Origin: Proteobacteria bacterium ST_bin16
GTDB taxonomy: Bacteria > Pseudomonadota > Gammaproteobacteria > Burkholderiales > Nitrosomonadaceae
Reading direction: 5' to 3'
Assembly: GCA_002083595.1 (NCBI GenBank)
Contig: MSXT01000044.1
Coordinates: 4,278-49,561 of the forward strand
Length of the DNA: 45,284 nucleotides
Part shown: in pieces, positions 18,191-26,156 of the stretch
Layout: each line of letters starts with the position of its first letter
Position numbering within the stretch: position 1 is the first letter of the stretch
The notes under the pieces: generated by a model
What the model was told of the DNA's origin: nothing
What the model saw: the letters and a program-made list of their open reading frames with translations, nothing else
The model's database searches: none
Program-made: the position numbers and the translations under genes

Positions 18191-18211
18191 ATTATTCAGT
18201 CATAGCAAGTT

Positions 18212-18295
18212 AAGATTCCAGCCTTTGCACCGAAAAAGTTGTGAATTTCAAGTTAAAGTGAAAGCACAATAAAGTGTGTAAACAGCTGGAATCTT
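18212..18295 (+). terminator. Long branched-stem hairpin after coxC
   Basis: AAGATTCCAGC (18212-18222) pairs perfectly with GCTGGAATCTT (18285-18295). Just inside, TTTGCAC (18224-18230) pairs with GTGTAAA (18276-18282) with one wobble. At the tip, TTGTG..TTTCA (18239-18250) pairs with TGAAA..CACAA (18259-18269). The result is a roughly 84-base rod followed by TGTTT. It may be a terminator, an RNA-stability element or an untranslated regulator; I call it a terminator only provisionally. Confidence 0.45.
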
Positions 18296-18407
18296 TGTTT
18301 AGATGATTAACAAACCGATCTGAATTTCATTCTTTCAATAAAAAATATCGGATTCCGGTAGTTCATTCAGAAGCAATTCACAATTCATATAGCAATATTC
18401 AAATAAA

Positions 18408-19130
18408 ATGAATCTATTGGAGTATCGCTTTGAACCAAAACTGTGGGCAATTGCAATCACTATTGTTTCTGTAATAATTTTTATTGAGTTGGGTAAATGG
18501 CAATTATCGCGTGCAGAAGAAAAAAGTGCGCAATTTGAGCAATTGGAACAATACGCAAAACAGCCCGCAGTTTTATTGCCGGGTACCTTGGTAAAGTTAA
18601 AAGATTTTCAATATCGTGATGTGGAGGTAAGTGGAGAATACTTACCGGAGCATACAATTTATCTGGATAACAAAACGTACCATGGTCGAGCAGGCTACCA
18701 CGTTATCACGCCGCTTAAAATTTTGAATAGCGCGCTTTATGTGATAGTAAATAGAGGTTGGGTTGCAACAGGATCAGATCGGTCAGTATTACCTGCCGTC
18801 GCGGAAGTACGTGGTGAAGTAAAAATTACAGGAATTGCAGCGTCGCCTGAAATTAGAACACTCGAGCTTTCGAATAAAGCTATTGAAGGACAGGTTTGGG
18901 ATAATTTCGACTTACAGCGTTATCAAGAAGTCACTGGTTTAACATTGCAACCGCTGATGCTTCTACAGAAAAGTGAAGAAAAAGACGGATTGATACGAGA
19001 TTGGAGTAAGCCTGATTCGGGTGCTTCTAAAAATATCGGTTATGCGGTTCAATGGTTTTCATTAGCTGCCACAGCAGCAATTATTTTCATAGTATTGAAT
19101 GTCAAACGAAAAAATTCAAAAAACAAATAG
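18408..19130 (+). CDS. SURF1 family cytochrome oxidase biogenesis protein
   Basis: This 240-residue protein has the SURF1 plan: N-terminal membrane helix (about residues 13-28), a periplasmic domain with GKWQLSRAEEK, the conserved GEYLPEHTIYLDNKTYHGRAGYHVITPL and VNRGWVATG, and a C-terminal helix reached through NIGYAVQWFSLAATAAIIFIV. SURF1 helps place heme a in subunit I. Its end overlaps the next gene by 32 bases. Confidence 0.93.
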   Translation: MNLLEYRFEPKLWAIAITIVSVIIFIELGKWQLSRAEEKSAQFEQLEQYAKQPAVLLPGTLVKLKDFQYRDVEVSGEYLPEHTIYLDNKTYHGRAGYHVITPLKILNSALYVIVNRGWVATGSDRSVLPAVAEVRGEVKITGIAASPEIRTLELSNKAIEGQVWDNFDLQRYQEVTGLTLQPLMLLQKSEEKDGLIRDWSKPDSGASKNIGYAVQWFSLAATAAIIFIVLNVKRKNSKNK

Positions 19131-19680
19131 ACGTAAGTTTTTATTATTGTTAGCACTAATGTGCTCTCCGGTAGTAATTTCATACGCACTTTATTTCTTC
19201 GAATATAGACCTATTAGTACACATTATGGTGATTTGCTGCCTATTGTGAAAGTAGCGGGAAAAGGTACAAATCTGACGGATAACACGATTTTGCGCATGA
19301 AGGATCTGCATGGTAAATGGGTATTAGTTACGGTAGATTCTGGTCATTGCGATGAAGCGTGCAAAGAAAAATTATATTTCATGCGTCAAGTAAGACTTGT
19401 GCAAGGAAAACAAAAGCATCGGATCGAGCGGTTATGGCTCATTAATGACGATAGTGCGCCCGATGCTGAACTTATTAAAGAATATGAAGGCATGTTTTTT
19501 GTGAATGCTAAAAATAGTGAAATATTAAGTTTTATAGAAAATGCTGAAACGCAAACAAAACATATTTATCTCATCGATCCGATGGGTAATTTAATGATGC
19601 GATTCCCAGAAAAAGTTAATGGAACCAAAATGGGGCAGGATTTAAAAAGACTGCTGCACGTATCACAGATAGAACATTAA
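19099..19680 (+). CDS. SCO-like thioredoxin-fold protein for cytochrome oxidase assembly
   Basis: This 193-residue protein has an N-terminal anchor (RRKFLLLLALMCSPVVISYALYFF) and a thioredoxin-like domain. It carries a CDEAC motif (CxxxC, about residues 80-84), the spacing used by SCO proteins for Cu(I) or thiol chemistry, and LIDPMGNLMMRFPEKVNG near the end, where such proteins have a conserved Asp. The third ligand, a His, cannot be assigned with certainty. The 32-base overlap with SURF1 points to coupled expression. It may handle CuA metallation of subunit II. Confidence 0.8.
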   Translation: MSNEKIQKTNRRKFLLLLALMCSPVVISYALYFFEYRPISTHYGDLLPIVKVAGKGTNLTDNTILRMKDLHGKWVLVTVDSGHCDEACKEKLYFMRQVRLVQGKQKHRIERLWLINDDSAPDAELIKEYEGMFFVNAKNSEILSFIENAETQTKHIYLIDPMGNLMMRFPEKVNGTKMGQDLKRLLHVSQIEH

Positions 19681-19757
19681 GAATGGCAGTTTTCTCATCG
19701 TGGAAAACTATGTGACTAATAAATAAAGAATATTTGATTTGCAAGGAGGTTAATAAG

Positions 19758-20651
19758 ATGGCTATCAGTATGGCATTGCATGAGACAGCAACACGCATCA
19801 ACCAATTTTACAGGCTGACAAAACCGCGTGTAGTATCTCTCATCGTATTTACCGCAGTTATAGGAATGTTTATGGCTGTTCCTGGTGCTGTGCCTTTAGA
19901 TATTTTGCTATTGGGCACCATCGGTATTGCATTGGTTGCAGGGGCCGCGGCGGCATTGAATTGCTTGGTTGAACAAAAAATGGATGCTGTCATGGCCCGG
20001 ACAAAAGGCCGTCCATTACCGCAAGGTAAAGTAAGTGTGCCTGAGACACTGTTCTTTCTGATGATTGTTGGCGGAGCAGGACTCTTCATATTATATGAAT
20101 GGGTAAATGAATTGACCATGTGGCTGACATTAGGCACTTTTGTTGGTTATGCCATCATTTATACCGTCATTCTAAAACCACTGACACCACAAAATATCGT
20201 AATTGGCGGTGCATCAGGCGCTATGCCTCCGGTACTCGGATGGACAGCGGTGACTGGAGAGATCGCAAGTGATGCGTTATTACTTTTTCTGATTATTTTT
20301 GCATGGACTCCCCCTCATTTTTGGGCCCTTGCGTTATATAGAAAGAATGAATATGCTTCAATTGGCATGCCGATGTTGCCAGTGACACATGGCGACCAGT
20401 TCACAAAATTGCAGGTATTGTTGTATACCGTCATTCTGTGTGTAGTCACCTTTCTGCCATACGTAACCCAAATGAGCGGAATGATCTATTTGGTGAGTTC
20501 AACGATATTAAATGGCATTTTTATGTACTACGCTATAGAGATTTATCGTAATTACAGCGATCAACTGGCTCGTGAAGCATTCCGCTACTCGATACTTTAT
20601 TTAGCGCTGCTGTTTGTTGCGTTGCTTATGGATCACTATTTCTTTTTTTAG
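19758..20651 (+). CDS. ctaB: Protoheme IX farnesyltransferase (heme o synthase)
   Basis: This 297-residue UbiA-family prenyltransferase adds a farnesyl group to heme b, giving heme o, the precursor of heme a. It has about nine membrane helices, the first Asp-rich substrate motif region NCLVEQKMDAVMARTKGRPLPQG, and the second region FAWTPPHFWALALYRKNEY. ATG 19758 is chosen because AAGGAGG lies 8 bases before it. The usual partner heme a synthase (ctaA) is not between the SCO-like gene and ctaB, so it must be elsewhere. Confidence 0.96.
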   Translation: MAISMALHETATRINQFYRLTKPRVVSLIVFTAVIGMFMAVPGAVPLDILLLGTIGIALVAGAAAALNCLVEQKMDAVMARTKGRPLPQGKVSVPETLFFLMIVGGAGLFILYEWVNELTMWLTLGTFVGYAIIYTVILKPLTPQNIVIGGASGAMPPVLGWTAVTGEIASDALLLFLIIFAWTPPHFWALALYRKNEYASIGMPMLPVTHGDQFTKLQVLLYTVILCVVTFLPYVTQMSGMIYLVSSTILNGIFMYYAIEIYRNYSDQLAREAFRYSILYLALLFVALLMDHYFFF

Positions 20652-20664
20652 ATGAGCAACTAAG

Positions 20665-20718
20665 CTGCGCCTGTGATATTTGATAAGCCGCTGTAATGAT
20701 CAAATATCGCAAGCGCAG
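20665..20718. terminator. Long hairpin between convergent ctaB and glcD-like genes
   Basis: CTGCGC (20665-20670) pairs with GCGCAG (20713-20718) and GATATTTGAT (20675-20684) pairs perfectly with ATCAAATATC (20699-20708). Between these, TGT and GCA pair with one wobble, so the stem is nearly continuous for about 20 pairs around a 14-base loop. Its place in a convergent gap fits a terminator serving both strands, although the flanking T runs are short. Confidence 0.6.
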
Positions 20719-20740
20719 TTTCGCAATTGAAACTTCAAGC

Positions 20741-22117
20741 TTATTCGACTGCGGGAAATAATTTGCCTGGATTAAGAATATTATTGGGGTCAAACAGTTT
20801 TTTGATATTCCGCATTAAATCTAAAGTCACACAATCAATTTCTTTGCTTACAAAAGCTCTTTTCTCGCTGCCCACGCCATGTTCTCCTGAAAGCGTACCG
20901 CGAAGCTTGATTACTAAGTCGAATATTTCATCCAAACAGCGTTCCGCTCGTGTTACTTCATCCGCATCATCAGGATTAATCAGCAGGTTAACATGGATAT
21001 TGCCGTTACCGGCATGACCAAAATTCACATTCTGTAGATGATAGTGCGCACATAATTGCGTTAATCCATGCAGGAATTGCGGCAATGTGTTAACAGGCAC
21101 GACAACATCTTCATTGATTTTTTTCGGTGCAATTTCACGCAGCAGGGGTGAGAGTGCCTTGCGTGCTTGCCAAAGCATGGTGTTATTTTCGACCTTGCTT
21201 GCATGAATTAAGCCGTCAGATTGGCATGCGGATAGAATGACCGCGATCGCATCGGTAATATCTTTGTGAAAACCATCAACTTCAATCATCAACATGGCAT
21301 TGGTATCCAACGGAAGCATGTCAGGGTAGCGGCCTCGTATCAGATTCAGTGAACCGGAATCCAAGAATTCAAGCGCACTAGGCAGTTGTGGCTGCGCCAT
21401 AATTTTAACGATGGCTGTCGTGCAGCTTGTTAAATCACGAAAATGCGCTGTGATACCGGCAACGGCGGCAGGTGATGCAGACAGTTTAAGTGTCGCTTCC
21501 GTAATCACAGCTAGTGTGCCTTCAGAACCAATCAGCAAGCGCGTGAGATCATAGCCGACAACACCTTTGGTGGTATAGCAACCGGTGGTAATAAAATCAC
21601 CCGCGGCAGTAACGGCTTTCAAACCTAAAACATGTTCCCGGGTTGTACCGTATTTGACAGCGTGTGGTCCACCCGCGCCAGTTGCAATGTTTCCACCGAC
21701 TGTTGAGAACATCGCACTGGAAGGATCCGGCGGCCAGAAGAAACCATACGGCTTCGCTGCATCTTGCACGGCTTGATTCAATACACCGGGTTCAACAACA
21801 ATTACCCTATTAGCGGGATCAACCGAAATAATGTTCAACATGCGCTCCATCGACAACGCTATACCGCCTAATTCCGGCAGACTGCCGCCCGCTGTCCCCG
21901 TGCCGCACCCACGTGGTATGAGCGGTACTCGATAGCGATTGCAGAGGGTAACGATGTTTTTTACTTCTGCGGTGGTGAGCGGAAACAACACGGCATCAGG
22001 AGGAAAAATCTTGCGGCTGTTGTCATATGCATAAGCATAACAATCTACCGGGTCGGTATAGAACCGATCCGGCGGAAATGTGGCATGTAATTCAACAAGC
22101 AGATTTTCCGGCAGCAT
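20741..22117 (-). CDS. FAD-linked oxidase, GlcD family (glycolate / D-lactate dehydrogenase type)
   Basis: This 458-residue flavoprotein has a PCMH-type FAD-binding N-terminal half and a FAD-oxidase C-terminal half. Visible are VPLIPRGCGTGTAGGSLP (FAD pyrophosphate binding), GVVGYDLTRLLIGSEGTLAVITEATLKL, and the C-terminal NFGHAGNGNIHVNLL and GTLSGEHGVGSEKRAF that contain conserved catalytic and metal-binding His residues. These enzymes oxidise 2-hydroxy acids such as glycolate or D-lactate. No glcE or glcF partner lies next to it, so the exact substrate is open. Confidence 0.9.
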   Translation of the reverse strand: MLPENLLVELHATFPPDRFYTDPVDCYAYAYDNSRKIFPPDAVLFPLTTAEVKNIVTLCNRYRVPLIPRGCGTGTAGGSLPELGGIALSMERMLNIISVDPANRVIVVEPGVLNQAVQDAAKPYGFFWPPDPSSAMFSTVGGNIATGAGGPHAVKYGTTREHVLGLKAVTAAGDFITTGCYTTKGVVGYDLTRLLIGSEGTLAVITEATLKLSASPAAVAGITAHFRDLTSCTTAIVKIMAQPQLPSALEFLDSGSLNLIRGRYPDMLPLDTNAMLMIEVDGFHKDITDAIAVILSACQSDGLIHASKVENNTMLWQARKALSPLLREIAPKKINEDVVVPVNTLPQFLHGLTQLCAHYHLQNVNFGHAGNGNIHVNLLINPDDADEVTRAERCLDEIFDLVIKLRGTLSGEHGVGSEKRAFVSKEIDCVTLDLMRNIKKLFDPNNILNPGKLFPAVE

Positions 22118-22138
22118 ATTTACTAATGGCTTGATTGC

Positions 22139-22717
22139 CTAATTCAAATATTCAAATACTTTGACGACCTTCTTAACGCCTGAAGTTGAACTGGCAATTT
22201 GCGCGGCATTGTCCGCTTCCTGGCGTGTCACTACACCGAGCAAATAAACGACTTCGTTTTCAGTCACAATCTTGACGTGATTGATTTGAAATTTTCGTTC
22301 AGCAAGAAAGCGTGCTTTCACTTTGGAGGTCAGCAGCGTGTCATTGCTGCGAGAGGCTAGCGAAGTGTGTCCGGCAACTGCAATTTCGTTGAAAATCCTG
22401 CGTACGTTATCAACGCCCATAACAAGCTTCCCGATATCCGTTTTGATATCCTCTGAGGGTGCTTCACCGGTTAACAGAACCATGCGGTTGTAGCTGGTGA
22501 TATTGATGTGCACTTTATCACCAAATTGCTGGTGAATGCGCCGACCACTCTTCAGTTCAATACCTTCATCCTCGATGAACATACCGCTGGTTCTGCGATC
22601 TTCAGAGATATACGCTCCAGTTCCTGCTGCGGTGCCGATGGCAAACATAGGCACACACCCTATCAGGAAAGGCAGGAATATCAGAAGAGACAACCAGCAG
22701 CGATCATAATATTTCAT
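22139..22717 (-). CDS. BON-domain lipoprotein (DolP/YraP-like)
   Basis: This 192-residue protein has a lipoprotein signal with lipobox LIGC at about residues 18-21, so it is probably anchored in the outer membrane. Two BON domains follow (about residues 60-120 and 125-190), each with the alternating beta/alpha pattern, such as NRMVLLTGEAPSEDIK and NEVVYLLGVVTRQEADNAAQIA. E. coli DolP, the best-known relative, supports outer-membrane integrity. It is 21 bases upstream of the GlcD-family gene in the same direction and may share its transcript. Confidence 0.9.
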   Translation of the reverse strand: MKYYDRCWLSLLIFLPFLIGCVPMFAIGTAAGTGAYISEDRRTSGMFIEDEGIELKSGRRIHQQFGDKVHINITSYNRMVLLTGEAPSEDIKTDIGKLVMGVDNVRRIFNEIAVAGHTSLASRSNDTLLTSKVKARFLAERKFQINHVKIVTENEVVYLLGVVTRQEADNAAQIASSTSGVKKVVKVFEYLN

Positions 22718-22795
22718 TTTTCGGCTCCGTAGAATTCAAATCTTAATGGCCGATAATACAGTAAAATAGCTGGACAACGAATAATCAATTGCCTC

Positions 22796-23338
22796 GTGGC
22801 GAAGCTAAAAAGTTGTAATTTTACGCAGATGATGGACACAAAAGAATCTCTACAATTGCTGACTGCACAAATGCCAGGCATAGATAACAGTGAAACCTCA
22901 TCAGCAGTGCTGGGTGTTGCCGTGGGCGAAGATCGTTATCTGATACCGATGACAGAAGTCAGTGAAGTGATCGCGATACCCAAGTTAGCGCATGTCCCGC
23001 TTACACAACCGTGGTTTCTTGGGTTAGCCAATGTGCGCGGAAATCTTTACGGTATTACGGATCTTGGTGTTTATCTGGGCGGCGATCCGGTGCCATTCAA
23101 TTTAAAGTCACGCATTCTGCTGGTCATGCCGGGGAATAAGTTGTATGGCGGTTTTATTGTCAATAGCATGTTGGGGATCAGGGATTTATCCGAGTTCGTG
23201 CCGGCAAAACTGGCAAAGAAAAAGTTACCTAAGTGCGTTACTGCGCAATATAAAGATGCAGAAGGGCGGCAATGGCGTGAGTTGAGTTTGTTCAAATTAA
23301 TCGGTGATGAAAAATTTTTACAAGTTGCACGCGAATGA
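22796..23338 (+). CDS. CheW-like (PilI-type) signalling adaptor
   Basis: This protein is up to 180 residues and has a CheW domain: LGVAVGEDRYLIPMTEVSEVIAIPKLAHVPLTQPWFLGLANVRGNLYGITDLGVYLG shows the receptor- and kinase-coupling beta-barrel pattern. Such proteins link receptors to CheA-type kinases in chemotaxis or type IV pilus control. GTG 22796 gives the longest form; ATG 22829 or 22832 (MMDTKESL) is equally plausible, and neither has a good SD. No che or pil genes flank it, so its partners are elsewhere. Confidence 0.85.
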   Translation: MAKLKSCNFTQMMDTKESLQLLTAQMPGIDNSETSSAVLGVAVGEDRYLIPMTEVSEVIAIPKLAHVPLTQPWFLGLANVRGNLYGITDLGVYLGGDPVPFNLKSRILLVMPGNKLYGGFIVNSMLGIRDLSEFVPAKLAKKKLPKCVTAQYKDAEGRQWRELSLFKLIGDEKFLQVARE

Positions 23339-23396
23339 GAAATTTTTTTATCAGTGGCTTATTTTTGGAATTGTTTGAAAAGAGATTGAGAAAGTT

Positions 23397-24284
23397 ATGC
23401 TGACCTCCCCTATCGTTGCGAAAGACAAAGCCAAGATTCTGGCTGAAGCGCTGCCGTACATTCAACGTTTTCATGGCAAGACCATCGTCATTAAATATGG
23501 CGGTAATGCGATGATTGAAGAAAATCTGAAACATGGTTTCGCGCGTGATGTTGTGCTGCTGAAACTGGTCGGTATGAATCCGGTGGTTGTGCATGGCGGC
23601 GGTCCGCAGATCGACGAAATGCTTAAGCGTGTCGGCAAACAAGGTGAATTTATCCAAGGCATGCGCGTAACCGATGCTGAGACCATGAATGTGGTTGAAA
23701 TGGTATTGGGCGGATCGGTGAATAAAGATATCGTGAATCTGATCAATCGTCATGGCGGTAAAGCAGTCGGTCTAACAGGTAAGGATGGTGCTTTTATTCG
23801 CGCCAAGAAAATGCTCATGGCAGATCGGGAAACCGCTGGAAAATGGATTAATATCGGTCAAGTCGGCGAGATCGAGTCGATTGATCCTGCGCTGATCGCG
23901 CTCCTCGATACGCAGGATTTCATTCCAGTTATCGCACCAATCGGTGTGGGTGTAGACGGCGAGTCCTACAATATCAATGCAGATCTGGTGGCTGGTAAAT
24001 TGGCGGAAATCCTTAAGGCGGAAAAACTGATTCTGTTATCCAATATTCCGGGTGTTTTGGACAAAGAGGGCAACTTGCTAACTGGACTGACTGCGCAAAG
24101 AGTGGATGAATTATTTGCTGATGGTACCATTTCCGGCGGTATGCTGCCCAAGATTGGCTCGGCACTCGATGCTGTCAAGAAAGGGGTTAAATCCTGCCAT
24201 ATCATTGATGGGCGAGTAGAACATGCATTGCTGCTGGAGATTTTGACCGATCAAGGGATCGGTACATTGATCAAGGAAAATTAG
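23397..24284 (+). CDS. argB: Acetylglutamate kinase
   Basis: This 295-residue amino acid kinase phosphorylates N-acetyl-L-glutamate, the second step of arginine synthesis. The family signatures are TIVIKYGGNAM (phosphate-binding Lys and glycines), VVHGGGPQIDEMLKR, GLTGKDG, NINADLVAGKLAEILKAEKLILLSNIPGVLD and the C-terminal GGMLPKIGSALDAVKKGV. The long N-terminal helix region suggests the arginine-sensitive hexameric type, which is inference. argJ in the same window (37221-38447) works in the same pathway. Confidence 0.97.
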   Translation: MLTSPIVAKDKAKILAEALPYIQRFHGKTIVIKYGGNAMIEENLKHGFARDVVLLKLVGMNPVVVHGGGPQIDEMLKRVGKQGEFIQGMRVTDAETMNVVEMVLGGSVNKDIVNLINRHGGKAVGLTGKDGAFIRAKKMLMADRETAGKWINIGQVGEIESIDPALIALLDTQDFIPVIAPIGVGVDGESYNINADLVAGKLAEILKAEKLILLSNIPGVLDKEGNLLTGLTAQRVDELFADGTISGGMLPKIGSALDAVKKGVKSCHIIDGRVEHALLLEILTDQGIGTLIKEN

Positions 24285-24299
24285 CGGATAATCCGCTAA
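24281..24299. terminator. Short inverted repeat between convergent argB and trmJ
   Basis: TTAGCGGAT and ATCCGCTAA (24281-24289 and 24291-24299) form a palindrome that begins over the argB stop codon. No T run follows, so its role as a terminator is weakly supported. Confidence 0.35.
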
Positions 24300-24305
24300 G
24301 CACAG

Positions 24306-25031
24306 CTACCAGCGCTTGCCCAGAGCTGTCAAAATACCGCGTAGAATCTGTACTTCTTCCTTTTCCAAACGTGCGCGGGCAAACAGGCGGCGGATACGCT
24401 GCATCAGTAATTTGGGTTTCTGCGGATCGAGAAAACCGCTGGCGGTCATCAGCTGTTCAAGGTGCGTATACAATAATTCCAGTTCATTGAAGTTTGCCGG
24501 TACTCCACTTACGGCCGGACGTGTTGGATTTTCGGTAATTGCCATGCGCAATTCATAAGCCATCACTTGCACGGCACTCGCCAGATTCAGCGACGGATAT
24601 TTCGGATTTGCAGGGATATGAATAATGATCTGGCATTTGTTCACTTCCGCAGCAGTCAGGCCGGAATTCTCACGGCCAAATAGCAACGCTACCGGTTGCA
24701 GCCGTGCTTGCTGCACTAATTCCATTGCACCCTGCCGTGCATCGAAAATGGTGTGCGATAGCTCGCGTGGTCGCGCGGTAACTGCTGCGGTTAGAACGGT
24801 ATTTTCCAATGCCTTGTCAAGTTCTACGCAAACATTAGCTTGTTGCAGAATATCGATGGCATTGGCTGCCCGGGCGTCAGCTTCCGCATCGGGAAAGCAT
24901 TTCGGATTGATCAGATACAATGAATGCAGCCCCATTGTTTTCATGGCACGCGCAACCGCGCCGATATTGCCGGGGTGACTCGTGTGGCTTAGCACGATAC
25001 GGATGTTATCTAGCGGACAAGGTGTGTTCAT
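24306..25031 (-). CDS. trmJ: tRNA (cytidine/uridine-2'-O-)-methyltransferase, TrmJ type
   Basis: This 241-residue SPOUT-class methyltransferase shows the three knot motifs: HTSHPGNIGAVARAMKTMGL, LLFGRENSGLTAAEVNKC, and IPANPKYPSLNLASAVQVMAYELR. A C-terminal extension of about 80 residues helps to set it apart from shorter TrmH relatives. TrmJ methylates the ribose at position 32 of several tRNAs. It is convergent with argB. Confidence 0.88.
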   Translation of the reverse strand: MNTPCPLDNIRIVLSHTSHPGNIGAVARAMKTMGLHSLYLINPKCFPDAEADARAANAIDILQQANVCVELDKALENTVLTAAVTARPRELSHTIFDARQGAMELVQQARLQPVALLFGRENSGLTAAEVNKCQIIIHIPANPKYPSLNLASAVQVMAYELRMAITENPTRPAVSGVPANFNELELLYTHLEQLMTASGFLDPQKPKLLMQRIRRLFARARLEKEEVQILRGILTALGKRW

Positions 25032-25227
25032 GTGAATGGGTTGATCTCAAGCGGCGTGCGCGGTTAATGACTTTGCCAATTTATATCAATCGCCCCGATT
25101 TTAGCAAAACAAAACAGTCGGTAAAGCGCATCTGAAGGTGCGTCAGGACTTTTTGTATAATTCTGCTTACGGAGGTTGCTGTGAGGGATAATTAAGGTCT
25201 TTATTTGCAAATGAATTTAGAAAAATA

Positions 25228-25257
25228 TTGACATAAAACCCCATAACAAGTTCTAAT
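25228..25257 (+). promoter_or_regulatory. Putative sigma-70 promoter of the rpmH cluster
   Basis: TTGACA at 25228-25233 is a perfect -35 box. TCTAAT at 25252-25257 matches the -10 consensus in five of six bases, with an 18-base spacer. It is 36 bases upstream of rpmH and is the best promoter match I saw in the window. Confidence 0.7.
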
Positions 25258-25293
25258 ACGCGGTTCTATTGACCAAATAAATTAGAGAGAAAA

Positions 25294-25428
25294 ATGAAAC
25301 GTACTTATCAACCTTCAGTGACAAGAAGAAAACGTACACATGGATTTCTAGTGCGCATGAGAACGCGCGGTGGTGCGGCTGTGATTCGCGCTCGCCGGGC
25401 AAAAGGCCGTGCTCGATTAAGCGTTTAA
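25294..25428 (+). CDS. rpmH: 50S ribosomal protein L34
   Basis: This 44-residue protein begins MKRTYQPSVTRRKRTHGFLV and ends RRAKGRARLSV, the essentially invariant L34 sequence. It is very basic and belongs to the large ribosomal subunit. It is followed by rnpA, yidD, yidC and mnmE, as in most bacteria. The gene dnaA, often upstream of rpmH, is not here. Confidence 0.98.
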   Translation: MKRTYQPSVTRRKRTHGFLVRMRTRGGAAVIRARRAKGRARLSV

Positions 25429-25474
25429 ATCTGATCGGATAATTTTTATTTTTAGATTTGTTGAAACCTATTCT

Positions 25475-25819
25475 TTGCCGAAAAGTTACAGGCTACATAA
25501 GGCAACAGAATTCGCAGCAGTAATCAATTTACGATGTCAGACCAACGGTGATTTAATTCAAATTTATATGAAGCCGAATGAGTTTGAATATGCGCGGCTG
25601 GGTCTAATTGTTGCAAAGAGAATTGAACGATCCGCAGTGAAGCGCAATAAGATTAAGCGCATTTTGCGGGAGACATTTCGCAAGAACCGGTTTTACGATC
25701 AAACGATAAAAATGGATTGGGTTATGCGGTTGCGACGGCCTGTTCGGAGCAATGAACTAAAGAAACTGGCGGCTGAGACACAATTACTAATGCTTCAACT
25801 ACAGCAATGTCACGGTTAA
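25475..25819 (+). CDS. rnpA: Ribonuclease P protein component
   Basis: This 114-residue basic protein assists the RNase P RNA in maturing tRNA 5' ends. The family motif is RLGLIVAKRIERSAVKRNKIKRILRETFR (about residues 48-65), preceded by an N-terminal LHKATEFAAV. The start is TTG 25475, the only in-frame candidate that gives the normal N-terminus. Its 3' end overlaps the yidD start by 13 bases. Confidence 0.95.
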   Translation: MPKSYRLHKATEFAAVINLRCQTNGDLIQIYMKPNEFEYARLGLIVAKRIERSAVKRNKIKRILRETFRKNRFYDQTIKMDWVMRLRRPVRSNELKKLAAETQLLMLQLQQCHG

Positions 25820-26016
25820 TTATTGCTTTAATAAAATTCTACCAATATTGTATCAGCCCCCTGTTTGCGCCATCGTGCCGTTTTAGTCCGACTTGCTCAC
25901 AATATGCTCTTGAAGCATATGAAAAATATGGTTTGTTCCATGGAACGCGGTTGAGTGTTTGGCGCATCCTGCGATGCAATCCTTGGAGTAAAGGTGGTTA
26001 TGAGCCCGTTCCTTGA
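25807..26016 (+). CDS. yidD: Membrane protein insertion efficiency factor YidD
   Basis: This 69-residue protein has the YidD signature: FYQYCISPLFAPSCRFSPTCSQYALEAYEKYG followed by RLSVWRILRCNPWSKGGYEPVP, with three conserved Cys. It is thought to help YidC-dependent insertion. It overlaps rnpA by 13 bases and lies 140 bases upstream of yidC, the classic order. Confidence 0.96.
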   Translation: MSRLIIALIKFYQYCISPLFAPSCRFSPTCSQYALEAYEKYGLFHGTRLSVWRILRCNPWSKGGYEPVP

Positions 26017-26156
26017 TGCCAAGTCAATTCGACTGTAGTTAAGCATATAATTTATTGCTGTATACGTACAAAATTTTCGACAAAATAGCGCTGCGATAAA
26101 TGAAAAAAACAATAACTGAACGGTTTTGTCGAAAAATTAACTTGATTAGATAAATA

